Assembly (NCBI GenBank): GCA_947503285.1
Contig: CANNDD010000003.1
Location: forward strand, 310,001-374,000
Direction: 5' to 3'
From: an uncultured Croceitalea sp.
GTDB lineage: Bacteria; Bacteroidota; Bacteroidia; Flavobacteriales; Flavobacteriaceae
Length of the DNA: 64,000 nucleotides
Part shown: positions 61,757 through 64,000 of the stretch, piece by piece
Numbering within the stretch: the first letter of the stretch is position 1
Layout: the number at the start of each line of letters is the position of its first letter
Notes under the pieces: model-generated
Seen by the model: the letters and a program-made list of their open reading frames with translations, nothing else
Database searches by the model: none
What the model was told of the DNA's origin: nothing
Position numbers and translations under genes: made by a program

Positions 61757-62149
61757 TTAACCTCCAACTAATTGAGTTAGTTTGACAAAACTTATTTCCG
61801 TAGTAGCTCCAACAAGTACTTCCTGATCTAAATCCTCAGCTTGTTTATCGTCGATTAGAATAAAGTAGCCGTTCTTTTGAAAGGCATCTAAAGCAGTCCA
61901 GATTTGTTTTTCTACATCGATTTTCTTTTCCCTTCTCTTTAGTCGAAACCCGTTTAAAGTTTTTTCCGCTTCAGAAGGCTGAATAAGTCCTTTAAAATAT
62001 TCAGGTAGTTTTTCATTATAGGATTTCACTTCAGAAGTTACACGAGCGGCAATAAGATCTTTGACCGTCGTGCGTTCGTTTTGAACTGCAATCTCTATTT
62101 CATTTAGGATATCTCCAGAGAACGTGGCATCTTTTACTGTTATTACCAT
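61757..62149 (-). CDS. Small beta-grasp-like protein ending in Gly-Gly
   Basis: The 130-aa protein begins with strands and a helix like ubiquitin-fold proteins (MVITVKDATFSGDILNEIEI, then TTVKDLIAARVTSEV). A helical insert with LNGFRLKRREKKIDVEKQI follows, then FILIDDKQAEDLDQEVLV and a last strand ATTEISFVKLTQLVGG. The exact C-terminal LVGG is what MoaD, ThiS and ubiquitin-like modifiers need for activation. The resemblance is by pattern; no E1, E2 or JAB peptidase gene is in the visible part. It lies directly upstream of the DUF4132 gene (one base between stop and ATG) and 59 bases after the WYL gene. I recall similar small proteins beside DUF4132 genes in other bacteria. Confidence 0.65.
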   Translation of the reverse strand: MVITVKDATFSGDILNEIEIAVQNERTTVKDLIAARVTSEVKSYNEKLPEYFKGLIQPSEAEKTLNGFRLKRREKKIDVEKQIWTALDAFQKNGYFILIDDKQAEDLDQEVLVGATTEISFVKLTQLVGG

Positions 62150-62208
62150 ATCATATTTTTCTTGAATTTATTCATTTTTTGACTTTCTACGATAATTTCT
62201 CGATGAGA

Positions 62209-63225
62209 TTAATTTAAATCGTAGTAACTGAAAGCTTTTACCAATTTCTTAGCAATTCGCTTGCGAAGTCTTTCAGGTTGAACTACTTCAATAGCATCAC
62301 CAAAACCTAAAATCAAACGTTCCAATTCAAAGTTGATTTTCACCTTGATATTCACTTCTACACTACCATCTTCATTTTCTTTTTCAATAATCTGTGAATG
62401 ATGTAAAGGTTTGGTGATGACATAAGGAGCATTGTATTTGTCAATCCATAATTTGATATTGGAAGCCCTTTCACCTTGGTTCACGGTGACACCTACAACA
62501 TCTTTATAAAAGGTGTCCGCATCAAATTCATAATTGGAATATGGAGTTGTGAAATCATAGTCAATCGAAATGATTCGGTCAAGGGCAAGATTAACTATGC
62601 CTTTGTTCTTATTTCCCATTCCTATCAGGAACCATCGGTTATTAAACTCCTTCAGTAAACAGGGATGAAAAGTAATTACATTGGCCGTAACGGCTTTAAA
62701 AGATTTGTACTCCACCTTCAAGACTACTTTTTTCTGAATGGCTTGATAGAGTTCGTCAAGCCAATGTAATCCTTTTAGATTCTCGTTCTTATCTAAATGA
62801 ATTATGGATGATTGATGCGTCTTCTCGGTATATACTTTATCCTCTAAGCGTTGAATAATTCCCCCTAGTTCTGAAAACAAAGAAAAGTCTTTGAACTGCT
62901 TGAGCATTTCTACAGTTTCAGAAAGGACATTCATGTCGTTCTCCGTTATCGGGATATCCGTAATGGAATAATCCTCATCTTCGTATTTGTAATACTTTCT
63001 ATCATAAGCAACAATTGGAGCATTGTAACCTAGCTTATCACTCCGCATCAACTGAATATCGAGTTGCACGGTCCGTTTGCTTACATTCACTTCCCTACCC
63101 TCGTATTCATATAAGGCATCTGAACAAGCTTCTATCAAATCATTCAGAGTCCATTGCCTATAGTTATTTTGAAGGCATTTGTCAATAGCTTTATAGCGGA
63201 TAAGGGCGTTTTTGTTGAGGGCCAT
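62209..63225 (-). CDS. WYL-domain transcriptional regulator
   Basis: The 338-aa protein has an N-terminal winged HTH (LIRYKAIDKCLQNNYRQW to NVSKRTVQLDIQLMRS), a WYL domain in the middle (VVLKVEYKSFKAVTANVITF, CLLKEFNNRWFLIGM, with the fold of the Trp-Tyr-Leu ligand-binding Sm-like barrel) and a C-terminal WCX extension (RLILGFGDAIEVVQPERLRK). WYL regulators commonly control defence islands (BREX, CBASS, retrons) and sense nucleic-acid ligands. It is divergent from the RlaP-type gene, with a perfect palindrome in the 91-base gap, and leads the WYL - GG-tail - DUF4132 operon. Confidence 0.9.
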   Translation of the reverse strand: MALNKNALIRYKAIDKCLQNNYRQWTLNDLIEACSDALYEYEGREVNVSKRTVQLDIQLMRSDKLGYNAPIVAYDRKYYKYEDEDYSITDIPITENDMNVLSETVEMLKQFKDFSLFSELGGIIQRLEDKVYTEKTHQSSIIHLDKNENLKGLHWLDELYQAIQKKVVLKVEYKSFKAVTANVITFHPCLLKEFNNRWFLIGMGNKNKGIVNLALDRIISIDYDFTTPYSNYEFDADTFYKDVVGVTVNQGERASNIKLWIDKYNAPYVITKPLHHSQIIEKENEDGSVEVNIKVKINFELERLILGFGDAIEVVQPERLRKRIAKKLVKAFSYYDLN

Positions 63226-63261
63226 TTAGCAGTATTTTTAATGAAAGTAAAAATATAATTT

Positions 63262-63286
63262 TACTACGCAAAATAATTGCGTAGTA
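63262..63286. promoter_or_regulatory. Palindromic operator candidate in the divergent promoter
   Basis: TACTACGCAA-AATAA-TTGCGTAGTA is a perfect 10-bp inverted repeat with a 5-base spacer, midway between the WYL start (63225) and the RlaP-type start (63317). A 10-5-10 layout fits a dimeric winged-HTH regulator, and the WYL protein is the obvious candidate to bind here. Confidence 0.7.
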
Positions 63287-63316
63287 CTTCATCAAATTTG
63301 TATCATAATTTTAGAA

Positions 63317-64000
63317 ATGATGAAAAGTAAACTTAAAAATCTAGCAACTGACAAGAAAGTAGACATACTCTTTGCTTGTGAATCTGGAAGTAGGGCTTGG
63401 GGCTTTGCTTCCCCAGATAGTGATTTTGATGTTAGATTTGTATATACACATCCAATAGAGTGGTATTTGTCAATCTCGGAAAAACGAGATAGCATCGATA
63501 TAATCGATGGTGATTTTGATGCGGTCGGTTGGGAGCTCAGAAAGAAACTACGCTTGCTTAAAAAGTCGAACGTACCTGCATTGGAGCATTTGTTCTCACC
63601 TATAACATACATCGAAGAAAGCACATCCATAAAGGAACTGCGAGCGATAGCTAAAGATTGCTTTTCTCCTGTAGCTTGTATGTATCACTATTTAAGTATG
63701 AGCAAAAAATATGAAGAAAAGTTGACTGGTGAAACTGTAAAACTAAAGAGTTTGTTTTATGCATTGCGAACAGCTTTGGCGGGCAAGTGGATACTTGAAC
63801 ACAATACGATGCCACCTGTTGTTTTTAGCAAGATGTTATCTCTTGTAAAAAGGGGTGAGGAAGACGAAATAAGAAACTTGATGGTTATAAAATCGGAGAA
63901 TAACGAAAGTTATTTACATTCCAGAAATGAGAAAGTCGTAAATCTTATCACAAGTGTTTTAGTTAATAACGAAAAGTTTGCAAAATCTCTTTCAGGGGGA
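63317..64000 (+). CDS. RlaP-type predicted nucleotidyltransferase, cut by the window end
   Basis: The frame from the ATG at 63317 (a second ATG follows at once) is open to the window end, 228 codons. It matches the RlaP (RNA-ligase-associated nucleotidyltransferase) family: ACESGSRAWGFASPDSDFDV contains the GS-x-A-W-G and the D-x-D metal motif, followed by RFVYTHPIEWYLS, DAVGWELRKKLRLLKKSN and LEHLFSPITYI, and a helical C-terminal part (FYALRTALAGKWILE). The family is predicted to add nucleotides to RNA or protein and occurs beside RNA repair and toxin-like genes. Divergent from the WYL gene. Confidence 0.83.
   Translation, partial: MMKSKLKNLATDKKVDILFACESGSRAWGFASPDSDFDVRFVYTHPIEWYLSISEKRDSIDIIDGDFDAVGWELRKKLRLLKKSNVPALEHLFSPITYIEESTSIKELRAIAKDCFSPVACMYHYLSMSKKYEEKLTGETVKLKSLFYALRTALAGKWILEHNTMPPVVFSKMLSLVKRGEEDEIRNLMVIKSENNESYLHSRNEKVVNLITSVLVNNEKFAKSLSGG

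Noticed and set aside
63292-63630. 112-codon minus-strand frame at the start of the RlaP-type gene
   Set aside because: Antisense to the clear RlaP motifs; Ser-rich shadow.

Overview
The window looks like a chromosomal segment of a marine member of the Flavobacteriaceae (Bacteroidota). The evidence is a type IX secretion system (T9SS) C-terminal sorting domain, SprB-type adhesin repeats, outer-membrane beta-barrel proteins, several TTG starts without Shine-Dalgarno motifs, and many small proteins of flavobacterial type. No rRNA, intact tRNA, IS element or CRISPR array was seen. The genus cannot be fixed from the sequence; Maribacter/Zobellia-like is only an impression.

Layout. (1) 1-4.3 kb: a partial FMN-reductase-like gene, an acidic lipoprotein, then MscS and a KtrB/TrkH potassium transporter (an osmotic pair) and small proteins. 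(2) 4.3-8.5 kb: three AraC-type regulators of one paralogous family around an SRAP/YedK-like protein that has lost its catalytic residues. A fourth paralogue lies at 35.1-36.1 kb. (3) 8.6-26.8 kb: envelope and stress genes, including DUF1328, an AsmA-like/ArsC-like operon, cardiolipin synthase, GH3 adenylase, DJ-1/PfpI, FNT channel, BrkB, App1-type phosphatase, nitroreductase, Pmp3, a ferritin-like four-helix protein, topoisomerase IB and a ribosome hibernation factor. Several genes here are under 60 codons. (4) 27-37.5 kb: CotH protein, metallophosphoesterase, a probable LytTR - cupin - S41-like - M16 peptidase operon, the fourth AraC, a Rho_N/SAP-like small protein and an SDR oxidoreductase.

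(5) 37.9-58.6 kb: one very long minus-strand operon of five tightly packed genes, all with signal peptides. In transcription order they encode an outer-membrane beta-barrel, a 1864-aa multidomain protein (TANFOR-like/fibronectin N-terminus, zinc-protease-like HExxH, C-terminal PD-(D/E)xK-like nuclease signature), a 1640-aa protein, a fibronectin-III protein, and a 1863-aa SprB-repeat adhesin with a T9SS type A sorting domain. This looks like a surface machine or toxin/adhesin assembly. The adhesin is built from three-repeat super-units.

(6) 58.9 kb to the right edge: the start of a probable genomic island. A 16-base piece identical in form to the 3' end of a tRNA (proline-like), followed on the minus strand by what looks like that tRNA's own terminator, marks the junction. 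Inside are a WYL-domain regulator, a small protein ending in Gly-Gly with a beta-grasp/ubiquitin-like look, and a DUF4132 (MolR/YehI-like) protein split in two frames at an A6 run. A divergent RlaP-type nucleotidyltransferase runs off the window. A 10-bp perfect palindrome sits in the shared promoter region. This WYL - GG-tail - DUF4132 cassette is the best candidate for a poorly described, possibly defensive, system.
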